DNA of 9,245 nucleotides from assembly GCA_019454625.1 (NCBI GenBank), contig JACFNY010000058.1, forward strand, positions 1-9,245. The letters run 5' to 3'. This DNA is from Sphingomonadaceae bacterium (GTDB lineage: Bacteria; Pseudomonadota; Alphaproteobacteria; Sphingomonadales; Sphingomonadaceae). Numbering within the stretch: position 1 is the stretch's first letter; each line of letters begins with the position of its first letter. Positions 1 through 7,390 of this stretch are shown here, piece by piece. The translations under genes and the position numbers were made by a program. The notes under the pieces are model-generated. The model had not been told where the DNA came from. It ran no database searches and saw only the letters and a list, made by a program, of their open reading frames with translations.

Positions 1-987
1 GGCAAGACCGGGCTGGTCCTCGCGTTTCAGGTGATGAAGGCGGCGGCGCCGGAACGCAGGAAGGTGCTGGTGCCCGCCTATTGCTGCCCGGCCGTGCCGC
101 ACGCGGTGCGGGAGGCGGGTCTCGACCCGGTGGCCGTTCCGGTCGGCGACGACCTCAATCTCGATCTCGCTGCATTGCCGGGGTGGCTGGCGCGTGACGT
201 TCTCGCCGTTGTCGCGGTCCACATGTACGGCGCGCGGGTGGACGTGGACGCCGTCGCGGGGCTCGCCCGCCCGCACGGGATCCGCGTGGTGGACGATGCG
301 GCGCATGTGCTCGGCGACAGCATGGGAACGCGCGGCGACTTCGGGCTGCTCAGCTTCGACCAGTCGAAAACGCTGACGGGTGGTATGCCCAACGGCGGAG
401 GCGCGCTGCTGGTGAACGCGCCGGAATTCCGGCCCGCTGTGACATCGGCATGGGAGGCTTTGCCGGACGCGCCTTTACGCAGGCGTCATCATGCGTGGTT
501 CGCCTACGCTTTCGTTCTCGATCCCTTGCCGCGTTTTTTGCCGAACTATGGCGCGCGCTTCGTCAGGCCGGTGGCGCGCTGGTGCGAGGCGCGGAATAAC
601 AAGCGTTCGCATATTTCGGACACCGCTGCCGTCGCCTTGCTCGCGCAGCTCGAACGGCTCGGGGACATTCGCGCCGCACGCACCCGTCTTTGCGGCTGGT
701 ATGCCGACGCGCTGCCGAACGGTGCGCGTATGCCCCAGTACGCCCCTGGCGCCTATCGGACGCGCATGATCGTGACGTGGGACGGGGGCGCCGCGGCGAA
801 GGACGTGCAAGAGCGGCTGATCGGCGCGGGCATATCGGTGCGCGCGCCCTATCGCGCCTGGTCGGACGACGCGGCGGCCATGCTCGGCAGCCGGCTGGAC
901 CGGATGATCGAGCTGCCCGGCAATATCAGGCTGCGCGAGGCCGACGTGCGGCGCATCACGGCGGAACTGGCGCGCGCGATCGCCTGA
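1..987 (+). CDS. DegT/DnrJ/EryC1/StrS-family PLP-dependent aminotransferase, 5' end missing
   Basis: The reading frame is open from base 1, so the start lies upstream; 328 codons are visible and end at TGA 985-987. Family members (about 370-400 aa) transfer an amino group to keto-sugars or related substrates with PLP, often for surface polysaccharide. Seen here: a GKTGLVLAF segment at the window edge that matches the family's SGRTAL-type N-terminal helix; VLVPAYCCPAV; a VVAVHMYG strand; VVDDAAH, whose Asp (codon near 295) should contact the pyridine nitrogen; and SFDQSKTLTGG, whose Lys at 367-369 is the expected Schiff-base lysine, followed by a Gly-rich GGGALL. The C-terminal third is divergent, so the substrate cannot be named. 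The gene ends 3 bp from the convergent flippase gene, which fits a polysaccharide context. The family call is confident; the exact reaction is unknown. Confidence 0.85.
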   Translation, partial: GKTGLVLAFQVMKAAAPERRKVLVPAYCCPAVPHAVREAGLDPVAVPVGDDLNLDLAALPGWLARDVLAVVAVHMYGARVDVDAVAGLARPHGIRVVDDAAHVLGDSMGTRGDFGLLSFDQSKTLTGGMPNGGGALLVNAPEFRPAVTSAWEALPDAPLRRRHHAWFAYAFVLDPLPRFLPNYGARFVRPVARWCEARNNKRSHISDTAAVALLAQLERLGDIRAARTRLCGWYADALPNGARMPQYAPGAYRTRMIVTWDGGAAAKDVQERLIGAGISVRAPYRAWSDDAAAMLGSRLDRMIELPGNIRLREADVRRITAELARAIA

Positions 988-990
988 AAC

Positions 991-2514
991 CTACCCCGCG
1001 CGCCGGGCCTGCCGTTCCCGGAAACGCTCGAGCGCCTTGCCGAGGATTTCGAGCACCTTGCTTTCGAAGCCGTCGGGTTTGCCCGACAGCCGCCACAGCG
1101 CGAGGTGGGCGGCGATATAGACGACCGCGGCAACCGCGATACGCGGCAGCACCGAAAGAAACACGGCGATTTCGGACATGCCCGCCGGCGAGACGGACGG
1201 CATCAGCAGCACGGCGCCCGACATGACGGCAACGGCCACGAAGCTGCGCCAGCCCATCAGGAAGGCCGAGAAGAACGAATCCTTGAGCAGGGTCTTGGCG
1301 AAGAACATGTTCACGGAGGCGCGCAGCAACTGGTAGAAGGCCACGGCATAGATCATGCCGGACGCGCCGTGGTGGCTTACCGCATACCAGAAGATCGGCA
1401 AGCAGAAGACCGCGAGGAATGCCGCCCGCATGACCATCTGCGGAAGCGCGAGCTTTGCCATCGCGAGGCCGTTCGTGGATGCGCCGACCATCGAAATGGC
1501 GAAGACGGGGCCGAATACCTCTATCACCTGCGGTGCTTCCGCCAGCCATTTCTGGCCGACGATGAGCGCCACCATCTCGGGCGCGAGCAGCGCCGAGCCG
1601 AAGCCGATCGGAAGCGCGATGCCGAGCACCGTCGCCTGTGCCGTGCGGTAGGCGACGCGCAGGCGCGGCGTATCGTGCGCGAGCGCTGCAAGCCCGGGGA
1701 ACAGCGCCTGCATCAACGGCCCGGTGAGTTCGCGCGTGGCGAGCTGCGATATGTCCTTGCCGACCGTGTAGAAGCCGAGCGCGTGCGAGCCCGCGTAGCG
1801 CCCGAGCAGCATCGTGGGCGCGGCGGAGGTCACGTAGTCAAGGATGGCGTCGATCGTCATCCAGCTTCCGAAACGCAGGAAAACGCCGCTTTCCCGAAAG
1901 CCGAGCTTCGGCATGTAGGGAATGCGCCAATAGCTGAACGCGAATTCCGCAAAGCGCCCCGCCAGCGTACCCGCGACGATCGCCCAATAGCTTTTCGTGA
2001 GGATCGCGACCGTGATCGCGGCCAGCGAGCCGAGCACGGTCGAAAGCGCGACGCGCTTGAATTCCCGCGAGAAGTCGATGTTCCGGCGGTACATCAGCAT
2101 GGCCGGATTTTTCAGCCCGTCGAAGATCAGCACCACGGCGAGGACGCGCAGCACATCGACAAGCGCGGGTTCGTTCGCATAGTCGGCGATCGGCCCGGCG
2201 AAGGCGAACAGCAGCCCAGCAACGATGAAGCCGCGCAGCAGGTTGATCGTGAACCCGGTGTCCAGATGCGTCCGGTTCACCTCGCGTATCGAGATCAGCG
2301 CGCTGTTGACGCGGATGTCGGAGAACACTTGCGTCAGCGCGATGATGGCGATGGCGTAGGAGGCGATGCCGTAGTCCGAAGGATCGAGCAGGCGTCCGAG
2401 CACCATCAGGTTGATGAGGCTGAACAGGCGCAGGATGAAGCGGGCGCCCGTCATGAAGACCGCCCCCTTGAAAACACGGTTGCCGACGTTCTTGTCGCTG
2501 CGTTCGAATTTCAT
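991..2514 (-). CDS. Polysaccharide/lipopolysaccharide flippase, WzxC-like (MOP superfamily)
   Basis: A 507-aa polytopic inner-membrane protein of the usual length for oligosaccharide flippases, which move lipid-linked glycan units across the cytoplasmic membrane. It has about a dozen hydrophobic segments. The N-terminal half shows the typical pattern: FILRLFSLINLMVLGRLL, then DPSDYG, a hydrophobic helix, and FSDIRVNSALI (about residues 25-74). A charged cytosolic tail (about 477-507) closes the protein. The ATG is at 2512-2514; no clear Shine-Dalgarno is visible ahead of it, and the 25-bp gap to the upstream DUF2141 stop suggests it is read as the last gene of that minus-strand series. TAG stop at 991-993. 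The donor glycan is unknown. The aminotransferase meeting it end to end suggests an amino-sugar polymer, which is inference. An exporter or Wzx subtype other than WzxC is possible. Confidence 0.88.
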   Translation of the reverse strand: MKFERSDKNVGNRVFKGAVFMTGARFILRLFSLINLMVLGRLLDPSDYGIASYAIAIIALTQVFSDIRVNSALISIREVNRTHLDTGFTINLLRGFIVAGLLFAFAGPIADYANEPALVDVLRVLAVVLIFDGLKNPAMLMYRRNIDFSREFKRVALSTVLGSLAAITVAILTKSYWAIVAGTLAGRFAEFAFSYWRIPYMPKLGFRESGVFLRFGSWMTIDAILDYVTSAAPTMLLGRYAGSHALGFYTVGKDISQLATRELTGPLMQALFPGLAALAHDTPRLRVAYRTAQATVLGIALPIGFGSALLAPEMVALIVGQKWLAEAPQVIEVFGPVFAISMVGASTNGLAMAKLALPQMVMRAAFLAVFCLPIFWYAVSHHGASGMIYAVAFYQLLRASVNMFFAKTLLKDSFFSAFLMGWRSFVAVAVMSGAVLLMPSVSPAGMSEIAVFLSVLPRIAVAAVVYIAAHLALWRLSGKPDGFESKVLEILGKALERFRERQARRAG

Positions 2515-2539
2515 GGGCGCGGACTAGGCTCTTCGTGTT

Positions 2540-2971
2540 TCAAAGGAAATAGCGCATGTGCAGCGTTTGCGCGGTTTCGCCCGCGACGTGGAAGCGGACC
2601 TTCGCGAACTTCGGCGGGCCGAAGGCGATCCTGGCGTTGTTCGAGAAGGCGACGCCTTCCGTGGGCAGGCCGATGAAGCTCTTGTCGAGCTTCCTGTTGT
2701 CGTTCTCGTCGTGGATCGCCGAGACGGCGTAGTCGCCCGGCTGGAGCCCGGTGAAGTCGACCACGGGGTTCGCGGCGGGCACGGTCTCCTTCGTCGCGGA
2801 GGTGCTGCGGGTGCAGTCCGGATAGCCCGCGGAATCGCGCCACAGGCACAGGCGGATGCTGCCTTTTTCGGAGCGCAGCCCTTCAAACGTCAGGTGCAGC
2901 GAGGCCTCGCCCGAAGGCGCCGCGCCGAGAAGCGGCAGCAATGCCGCCGCGACGGCCGCTCGTTTCAGCAT
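2540..2971 (-). CDS. Secreted DUF2141-domain protein
   Basis: 143 aa starting at ATG 2969-2971. The first 20 or so residues (MLKRAAVAAALLPLLGAAPS) form a clear signal peptide, so the protein is exported. The rest matches the DUF2141 pattern: FEGLRSEKGSIRLCLW near 29-44, then FTGLQPGDYAVSAIHDEND (73-91), KLDKSFIGLPTEG (94-106), FSNNA and FGPP. Two Cys (42, 53) could form a disulfide in the periplasm. The frame stays open upstream to an ATG at 3064, but those 31 residues precede the signal peptide and are rich in K/T/G, so the internal start is preferred; a GGAG sits 6 nt before it. The start lies inside the 3' end of the hydroxylase gene (89-bp overlap), implying coupled translation. DUF2141 has no assigned biochemical function; from memory I associate it with sphingomonad genomes, sometimes near pigment genes. 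Confidence 0.85.
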   Translation of the reverse strand: MLKRAAVAAALLPLLGAAPSGEASLHLTFEGLRSEKGSIRLCLWRDSAGYPDCTRSTSATKETVPAANPVVDFTGLQPGDYAVSAIHDENDNRKLDKSFIGLPTEGVAFSNNARIAFGPPKFAKVRFHVAGETAQTLHMRYFL

Positions 2972-3713
2972 CGAAGTCTCCAAGGTCCCAGTTTTCAAGA
3001 CCCCAGTCTTCCAGACCCTTTTCCGTCCCGCAGAGCCGGTCCCAGTGCCGGAAATAGAGCCCATAGTTGCAGCGATAGTCCTGATGATGCCGGTGGTGAT
3101 GCGAGGCGGTTATCACCAGCTTCCCGAACGGCCCGTTAAGCAGGGCGCGCGGGAACAGCTCCCAGCCCATGTGGTTGGTGACGCCGAAAACGGTCATCAA
3201 CGCCAGCACCAGCCCGAGCGCCGCGACATGAACGGGGATGACGAAGGTGAGCGCCGGGATCAGCGCCGCGCCGATCAGCGATTCCCACGGGTGGAAGCTC
3301 ATCGCCGCCCATGCCGTGGGCGGGCGGCTGTCGTGATGCACCTTGTGGATGCGCGCGAACAGGCGGGGCGCGTGCATCCAGCGGTGCGTCCAGTAGAAAT
3401 ACGTGTCGTGGACGAGGAGATAGGCGAGCACGCTCCCCGGCAGCCACCACCAGCCGTATGCGCCCGGATCGGTGTAGATGCGTGTCCATCCGTGCGCCTG
3501 CCACGCATGGAGCACGAGGCCCGCCGGAATCGCATAGATGGCGGCGGCGATCAGCGACCAGCGGATCTCGCCGCGGATCTGCCGCGCCATGCGGCCGGCG
3601 TGGATGCCGGGCCGCACGCGCGCCGAAAGCCACGCGAACGCGCCCGAAACCGCGAGGTAGCGGAGAGCGACGATGACGACCATCGCGGCGACGGTGAGCA
3701 CGACTTCGGCCAC
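2883..3713 (-). CDS. Membrane fatty-acid hydroxylase / sterol desaturase superfamily protein
   Basis: 276 aa, starting at GTG 3711-3713, supported by AGAAGG 5 nt upstream. It is an integral membrane non-heme di-iron oxygenase of the superfamily that includes fatty-acid hydroxylases, sterol desaturases and carotene hydroxylases. The iron-binding His clusters are all visible: HDTYFYWTHRWMH (102-114), HKVHH (123-127), TNHMGWE (179-185) and SHHHRHHQDY (204-213), followed by the family-terminal NYGLYFRHWDRLCGT (216-230). Hydrophobic helices lie near 3-30, 52-70, 88-108 and 145-178. Residues 231-276 go beyond the normal family end and contain a degenerate pentapeptide triple repeat (GLEDW, GLENW, DLGDF). 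The gene is divergent from crtY with 82 bp between. The substrate is unproven: a carotenoid ring hydroxylase (for example a 2-hydroxylase) is attractive from the neighbourhood, but a lipid-modifying enzyme is equally possible. Confidence 0.85.
   Translation of the reverse strand: MAEVVLTVAAMVVIVALRYLAVSGAFAWLSARVRPGIHAGRMARQIRGEIRWSLIAAAIYAIPAGLVLHAWQAHGWTRIYTDPGAYGWWWLPGSVLAYLLVHDTYFYWTHRWMHAPRLFARIHKVHHDSRPPTAWAAMSFHPWESLIGAALIPALTFVIPVHVAALGLVLALMTVFGVTNHMGWELFPRALLNGPFGKLVITASHHHRHHQDYRCNYGLYFRHWDRLCGTEKGLEDWGLENWDLGDFDAETSGRRGGIAAASRRGAFGRGLAAPDV
2973..3017 (-). repeat. Three degenerate 15-bp tandem units
   Basis: On the plus strand the units are 2973-2987, 2988-3002 and 3003-3017. Units 2 and 3 agree at 13 of 15 bases, unit 1 is more diverged (9 of 15 against unit 3). 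Read on the minus strand in the hydroxylase frame each unit is five codons, giving GLEDW, GLENW and DLGDF. The unit nearest the DUF2141 gene also supplies that gene's GGAG Shine-Dalgarno. Each unit contains a short inverted core (GTCT-tcc-AGAC in unit 3). Confidence 0.75.
2978..2981 (-). promoter_or_regulatory. Ribosome binding site deciding the DUF2141 start
   Basis: GGAG on the minus strand, 6 nt before the ATG at 2971. It supports the signal-peptide start over the longer open frame beginning at 3064, and it lies inside the last unit of the 15-bp repeat and inside the hydroxylase coding sequence. Confidence 0.55.
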
Positions 3714-3795
3714 GCGCGCCTTCTAACAGGCGGGCGGGCGGCGATCATGCAAATCCGGTGGCTTTTGCGCGCCGGGCTGGTACAGCTAGGCGGGC
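3714..3795. promoter_or_regulatory. Divergent intergenic region between the hydroxylase and crtY
   Basis: These 82 bp must hold the start signals for both the minus-strand hydroxylase series and the plus-strand crtYIB operon unless one is driven from further away. A hyphenated palindrome GCTG-GTA-CAGC lies at 3776-3786. Its GTACAG could act as a weak -10 ending 10 nt before the crtY ATG, which would give a very short leader. No convincing -35 element is visible at the right spacing, so the promoter call is tentative. Confidence 0.3.
3719..3724 (-). promoter_or_regulatory. Ribosome binding site for the hydroxylase GTG start
   Basis: AGAAGG on the minus strand, 5 nt before GTG 3713. This is one of the better Shine-Dalgarno sequences in the window and favours the GTG over the next in-frame ATG at 3683. 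Confidence 0.6.
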
Positions 3796-4944
3796 ATGGA
3801 TTTCGACCTGATCCTGGTGGGCGGGGGTTTGGCATCGGGGCTGGCGGGGCTGAGGCTCGCCGCGCGGCGGCCGGAGCTTCGCGTCGCGATCGTCGAGGCC
3901 GGCGAGCGTATCGGCGGCGACCACATCTGGTCTTCCTTCGACACGGACATGACGCCCGCGCAGCGGGACTGGACGGCGCCGCTCTATGCCGCGCGCTGGC
4001 CGCGCTACGATGTCCGCTTCCCGGCCTTCACGCGCACGCTGCCGCACGGCTATGCGAGCGCCCGCTCGGCGCTGCTCGACGCCGCCGTGCGCGCCGCGAT
4101 GCCGGCGGACCGCCTGCTGCTCGGCCGCAAGGTGCGCGGCCTCGACGCGGCGGGCGTGACGCTGGAGACCGGCGAGCGGCTCGGCGCGCGCGTGGTGATC
4201 GACGGGCGCGGCCATGCGCCGACGACGGCGCTCGAACTGGCGTGGCAGAAATTCGTCGGCCTCGAGATCGAGACGCTGCGGCCGCACGGCCTCACCATGC
4301 CGCTCATCATGGATGCGCGCGTGGACCAGGCGGACGGCTACCGCTTCGTCTACGTGCTGCCGTGGGACGAGCGGCGCCTGCTGATCGAGGACACCTGCTA
4401 CAGCGACGATCCCGACCTCGACGTCGAGGCCGTGAAGGCGCGCATCGAGGCGTGGGCGCTGGGCGCGGGGCTGGGGCCGCACGGCGTCGTCGGGGCCGAG
4501 CGCGGCGTTCTGCCGCTGGCGCTCGGCGGCAACATCGAGGCGCTCTGGGAGGCAGGCGCACCCGGGGTCGCCCGGCTCGGGATGCGCGCGGGGCTGTTTC
4601 ATCCGCTCACCGGCTACAGCTTCCCGGACGCCGTGCGCACGGCCGATCTCCTCGCCGATCTGCCGCGCTTCGATCCCGATCTTGTCTACAGCGCCGTGCG
4701 CGCGCACGCGACGCGCACGTGGCACGGGCGGCGCTACTACCGCACGCTGGCGCGGATGCTGTTCCGCGCCGCCGCGCCTTCGGCGCGCTACCGCGTGCTC
4801 CAGCATTTCTACCGGCTGCCTGACGCGATCGTCGCCCGCTTCTACGCGGGCGCCTCGACGCGCACCGACAAGCTGCGCATCCTCGCGGGCCGCCCGCCTG
4901 TGCCCGTGGGGCGCGCGCTCGCGGTGATGCTCGGGGTCGATTAG
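3796..4944 (+). CDS. crtY: Lycopene beta-cyclase CrtY
   Basis: 382 aa, the normal length for the bacterial CrtY family. It cyclises both ends of lycopene to give beta-carotene in a redox-neutral, FAD-dependent reaction at the membrane. Seen: an N-terminal dinucleotide-binding strand-loop with GGGLASG (9-15), GGDHIWSSF near 38-46, an IDGRG motif, the conserved WQKFVGLE, the MPLIMDA...QADGYRFVYVLP block, IEDTCYSDDPDLD (counterpart of the family's E-E/D-T active-site region) and GLFHPLTGYSFPDAVRTADL. It opens the plus-strand operon; crtI follows 9 bp later. A weak AGGCGGG lies just before the ATG. Function is assigned by family motifs plus the adjacent crtI and crtB. Confidence 0.95.
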   Translation: MDFDLILVGGGLASGLAGLRLAARRPELRVAIVEAGERIGGDHIWSSFDTDMTPAQRDWTAPLYAARWPRYDVRFPAFTRTLPHGYASARSALLDAAVRAAMPADRLLLGRKVRGLDAAGVTLETGERLGARVVIDGRGHAPTTALELAWQKFVGLEIETLRPHGLTMPLIMDARVDQADGYRFVYVLPWDERRLLIEDTCYSDDPDLDVEAVKARIEAWALGAGLGPHGVVGAERGVLPLALGGNIEALWEAGAPGVARLGMRAGLFHPLTGYSFPDAVRTADLLADLPRFDPDLVYSAVRAHATRTWHGRRYYRTLARMLFRAAAPSARYRVLQHFYRLPDAIVARFYAGASTRTDKLRILAGRPPVPVGRALAVMLGVD

Positions 4945-4953
4945 GCGCAGGCG

Positions 4954-6432
4954 ATGGCCCGAATTGCAGTGATCGGCAGCGGCTTCGGCGGCCTCGCGCT
5001 CGCGGTGCGCCTGCAATCCGCGGGGCATGACGTCACGCTGTTCGAGGCGCGCGACAAGCCGGGCGGGCGGGCCTACGTCTACGAGGAGAGGGGCTATACG
5101 TTCGACGCCGGACCCACGGTCGTCACCGATCCGGCCTGCCTCGAGGCGTTGTTCGCGCTCTCCGGCAGGCGCCTTGCCGACTATGTCGACCTGATGCCGG
5201 TCGAGCCGTTCTACCGCCTGCACTGGCCGGACGGCACGACCTTTGACTACACGGGAAACGAGGCGCGGCTCTCCGCGGAGATCGCCGCGCTGTCGCCGGA
5301 GGACGTGGAAGGCTACCGGCGCTTCTTAGCCTATTCCGAGGGCGTGCTGCGCGAGGGCTACGAGACGCTCGGGCACGAGGCGTTCCTCGATTTCCGCTCG
5401 ATGCTTGCTGCCGCCCCGCAGCTGATGCGCTACGGCGCGTGGCGTTCCGTCCATTCCGTGGTGGCGCGTCACGTCCGTCACCCGAAACTGCGCGAGGCGT
5501 TCAGCTTCCACACGCTTCTCGTCGGCGGAAATCCCTTCAAGACCAGTTCGATATACGCGCTTATTCATGCGCTGGAGAAGAAATGGGGCGTGTGGTTCCC
5601 GCGCGGCGGCACGCACGCGCTGGTGCGGGGTCTCGTGCGGCTGTTCGAGGATCTGGGCGGCACGCTGAAGCTCGCGGCGCCGGTGACGGCCATCGAAACC
5701 GCCGGAAACCGCGTGACCGGCCTCGTCGCGGAGGGCGAGCGGCACGCCTTCGATGCCGTCGCCTCGAACGGCGACGTCGTGCACACCTACGCGGATCTCC
5801 TGGGCGCGACGGCGCGCGGAAAGGCGGCGAAGGCGCTGGAACGCAAGCGGTTTTCGCCTTCGCTGTTCGTCGTCTATTTCGGTGCGCGGGGGACGTGGCC
5901 CGAGGTGCCGCACCACAACATCCTGTTCGGGCCGCGCTACCGCGCGCTCCTCGACGACATTTACGGAAACGGCGTTCTCGCCGACGATTTCTCGCTCTAC
6001 CTGCATCACCCGACCGCGTCCGATCCCGGCCTGTCGCCGCCGAGGTGCAGCAGCTTCTACGCGCTCTCACCCGTGCCGCATCTCGGCAAGTACAATGGCG
6101 ATTGGGAGCGTGTCGCGCCTGAATACGCCGACCGCATCCTCCGATCGCTGGACGCGCACCTGCTTCCCGGCCTTCTCGAAAATATCGAGGTGAAGCGGTG
6201 GTTTACCCCGAGCGACTTCAGGACGGAGCTGAAGGCGCACCTCGGTTCGGCGTTCAGCCTCGAACCCGTTCTGTGGCAGAGCGCGTGGTTCCGCGTCCAC
6301 AACCGGGACGACGTGATCCCCAACCTCTATTTCGTCGGCGCGGGCACGCATCCCGGCGCCGGGATTCCGGGCGTCGTCGCCTCGGCGAGGGCGACGGCGC
6401 GGCTGATGCTGGACGATCTTGCCGATGGATGA
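4954..6432 (+). CDS. crtI: Phytoene desaturase CrtI
   Basis: 492 aa, the expected length for bacterial CrtI, a membrane-associated FAD-dependent desaturase/isomerase that converts phytoene, normally through four desaturations, to lycopene. Seen: N-terminal IAVIGSGFGGLALA (FAD fold), LFEARDKPGGRAY, TFDAGPTVVTDP, a central FSFHTLLVGGNPF block, WFPRGGTHALV, and the C-terminal family signature NLYFVGAGTHPGAGIPG with the following helix VVASARATA. The stop overlaps the start of crtB by 8 bp. Residue 125 is encoded by TTA, a rare Leu codon in such GC-rich DNA, with no sign of a frameshift. The number of desaturation steps is inferred from the neighbouring lycopene cyclase, not from the sequence. 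Confidence 0.96.
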   Translation: MARIAVIGSGFGGLALAVRLQSAGHDVTLFEARDKPGGRAYVYEERGYTFDAGPTVVTDPACLEALFALSGRRLADYVDLMPVEPFYRLHWPDGTTFDYTGNEARLSAEIAALSPEDVEGYRRFLAYSEGVLREGYETLGHEAFLDFRSMLAAAPQLMRYGAWRSVHSVVARHVRHPKLREAFSFHTLLVGGNPFKTSSIYALIHALEKKWGVWFPRGGTHALVRGLVRLFEDLGGTLKLAAPVTAIETAGNRVTGLVAEGERHAFDAVASNGDVVHTYADLLGATARGKAAKALERKRFSPSLFVVYFGARGTWPEVPHHNILFGPRYRALLDDIYGNGVLADDFSLYLHHPTASDPGLSPPRCSSFYALSPVPHLGKYNGDWERVAPEYADRILRSLDAHLLPGLLENIEVKRWFTPSDFRTELKAHLGSAFSLEPVLWQSAWFRVHNRDDVIPNLYFVGAGTHPGAGIPGVVASARATARLMLDDLADG

Positions 6433-7390
6433 GCTGACCCGCTGGGCGAAGCGCAGCATCGCGCGGGGATCGCGCAGCTTCGCGCTCGCCTCGCGGCTGT
6501 TCGATCCCGAAACGCGCCGCCGCGCGTGGCTGCTCTACGCGTGGTGCCGTCACTGCGACGACGTGATCGACGGGCAGGCGGGCGGACAGGGCCGCGTGGC
6601 GACAGACGCGGCGGTCGAGGCACGGCTGGCTGACCTCACCCGGCAGACGCGGGCGGCGCTTGCCGGAGAGGAACGGCAGATCAATGCCTTCGGGGCGCTT
6701 GCTTCGGTCGTGCATGAAACGCGAATGCCGGAAGCCTGTCCGCCCGCGCACCTCGCCGGCTACGCGATGGACGTGCACGAGCGCCGCTTCCGCCATATCG
6801 AGGACACGCTCGACTATTGCCACCACGTCGCGGGCGTCGTCGGCGAGATGATGGCGGCGATCATGGGCGTTTCGCCGGGCGACAGCGACCTGCTGCTGCG
6901 CGCCGCCGATCTCGGCATCGCCTTCCAGCTCACCAACATCGCGCGCGACGTGTTCGACGATGCGGCGCTCGGGCGCTGCTATCTGCCGGAGGACTGGCTG
7001 GCCGACGCCGGGATACCGCCGGGCGACCATGTGCGCCCGGAGCATCGCGGCGCGCTCGTTGCGATCGTGGCGCGGCTGCTCGATCTCGCGGACGCCTACT
7101 ACGCCTCCGCGCGGGAAGGCGCCCGGCGCCTGCCCCGGCGCGCGGGCCGGGCGGTGGTCTCCGCCGCGGACATCTATGCCGCGATCGGCGCGAAGGTGCG
7201 CGCGGGCGGAACGGCGGCGTGGGACCATCGGCAAAGCACGTCGGTTCCCGAAAAGCTGCGCTTCGTGGCGGGCGCGTTCCTGACACCGCAGCTCACATCG
7301 CCGCTGCCGCCCCGGCCGCCGCTGTGGAAGAAGGGCGATACGCCGGACTGGACGCCGCCATCGCCGCCATCGCCGCCGCTTCCGGCGTGA
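6425..7390 (+). CDS. crtB: Phytoene synthase CrtB
   Basis: 321 aa from ATG 6425; a TTG two codons upstream is possible but less likely. It condenses two geranylgeranyl diphosphates head to head to 15-cis-phytoene. Both Mg-diphosphate binding motifs are intact: DDVID (45-49) and DVFDD (175-179, within QLTNIARDVFDD), and GRCYLPEDWL follows. The ATG lies inside the crtI stop region (ATGGATGA, 8-bp overlap), so translation is probably coupled. The last 30 or so residues (about 290-321) are Pro-rich and low complexity, unlike the usual CrtB end, and this segment overlaps antisense with the 3' end of the sulfotransferase gene. Enzyme core is complete; the tail is odd. Confidence 0.95.
   Translation: MDELTRWAKRSIARGSRSFALASRLFDPETRRRAWLLYAWCRHCDDVIDGQAGGQGRVATDAAVEARLADLTRQTRAALAGEERQINAFGALASVVHETRMPEACPPAHLAGYAMDVHERRFRHIEDTLDYCHHVAGVVGEMMAAIMGVSPGDSDLLLRAADLGIAFQLTNIARDVFDDAALGRCYLPEDWLADAGIPPGDHVRPEHRGALVAIVARLLDLADAYYASAREGARRLPRRAGRAVVSAADIYAAIGAKVRAGGTAAWDHRQSTSVPEKLRFVAGAFLTPQLTSPLPPRPPLWKKGDTPDWTPPSPPSPPLPA
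7293..7390. other. 98-bp antisense overlap of crtB and sulfotransferase 3' ends
   Basis: Stop codons lie at 7388-7390 (crtB, plus) and 7293-7295 (sulfotransferase, minus), so both genes read through each other's last 32 or so codons. Both tails are low complexity: Pro-rich for CrtB, Ala/Ser-rich for the sulfotransferase. No intrinsic terminator is visible for either transcript. Confidence 0.8.

Noticed and set aside
987..991. Shared bidirectional terminator between the aminotransferase and flippase genes
   Set aside because: Only 3 bp separate the stops, and I see no stem-loop with a T-run on either strand close to the junction.
1105..2676. Long plus-strand open frame (523 codons) opposite the flippase
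   Set aside because: Composition is dominated by R, E, H, D and Q, the mirror of a hydrophobic membrane protein, and no domain is recognisable. The flippase on the other strand is convincing.
2973..3017. CRISPR-like array
   Set aside because: Units are directly adjacent with no spacers, only 15 bp long and diverged; it is a short tandem repeat.
2540..3064. Longer DUF2141 start at 3064
   Set aside because: It would put 31 repeat-derived polar residues before an obvious signal peptide; the ATG at 2971 has a GGAG at 6 nt.
2856..4823. Plus-strand open frame of 655 codons
   Set aside because: It runs antisense through the hydroxylase and then out of frame through crtY, with Arg/Ala-rich low-information sequence.
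3745..5223. Long minus-strand open frame (492 codons) across crtY and into crtI
   Set aside because: It is antisense to two clearly recognisable enzymes, is rich in Arg/Ala/His with no family pattern, and is a normal by-product of GC-rich coding DNA.
5326..5328. Rare TTA codon in crtI as a sign of a frameshift or translational control
   Set aside because: The surrounding protein sequence is continuous and family-like, and a single rare codon is weak evidence for regulation.
6419..6424. TTG start for crtB
   Set aside because: ATG two codons later is the stronger start codon and sits in the typical overlap with the crtI stop.
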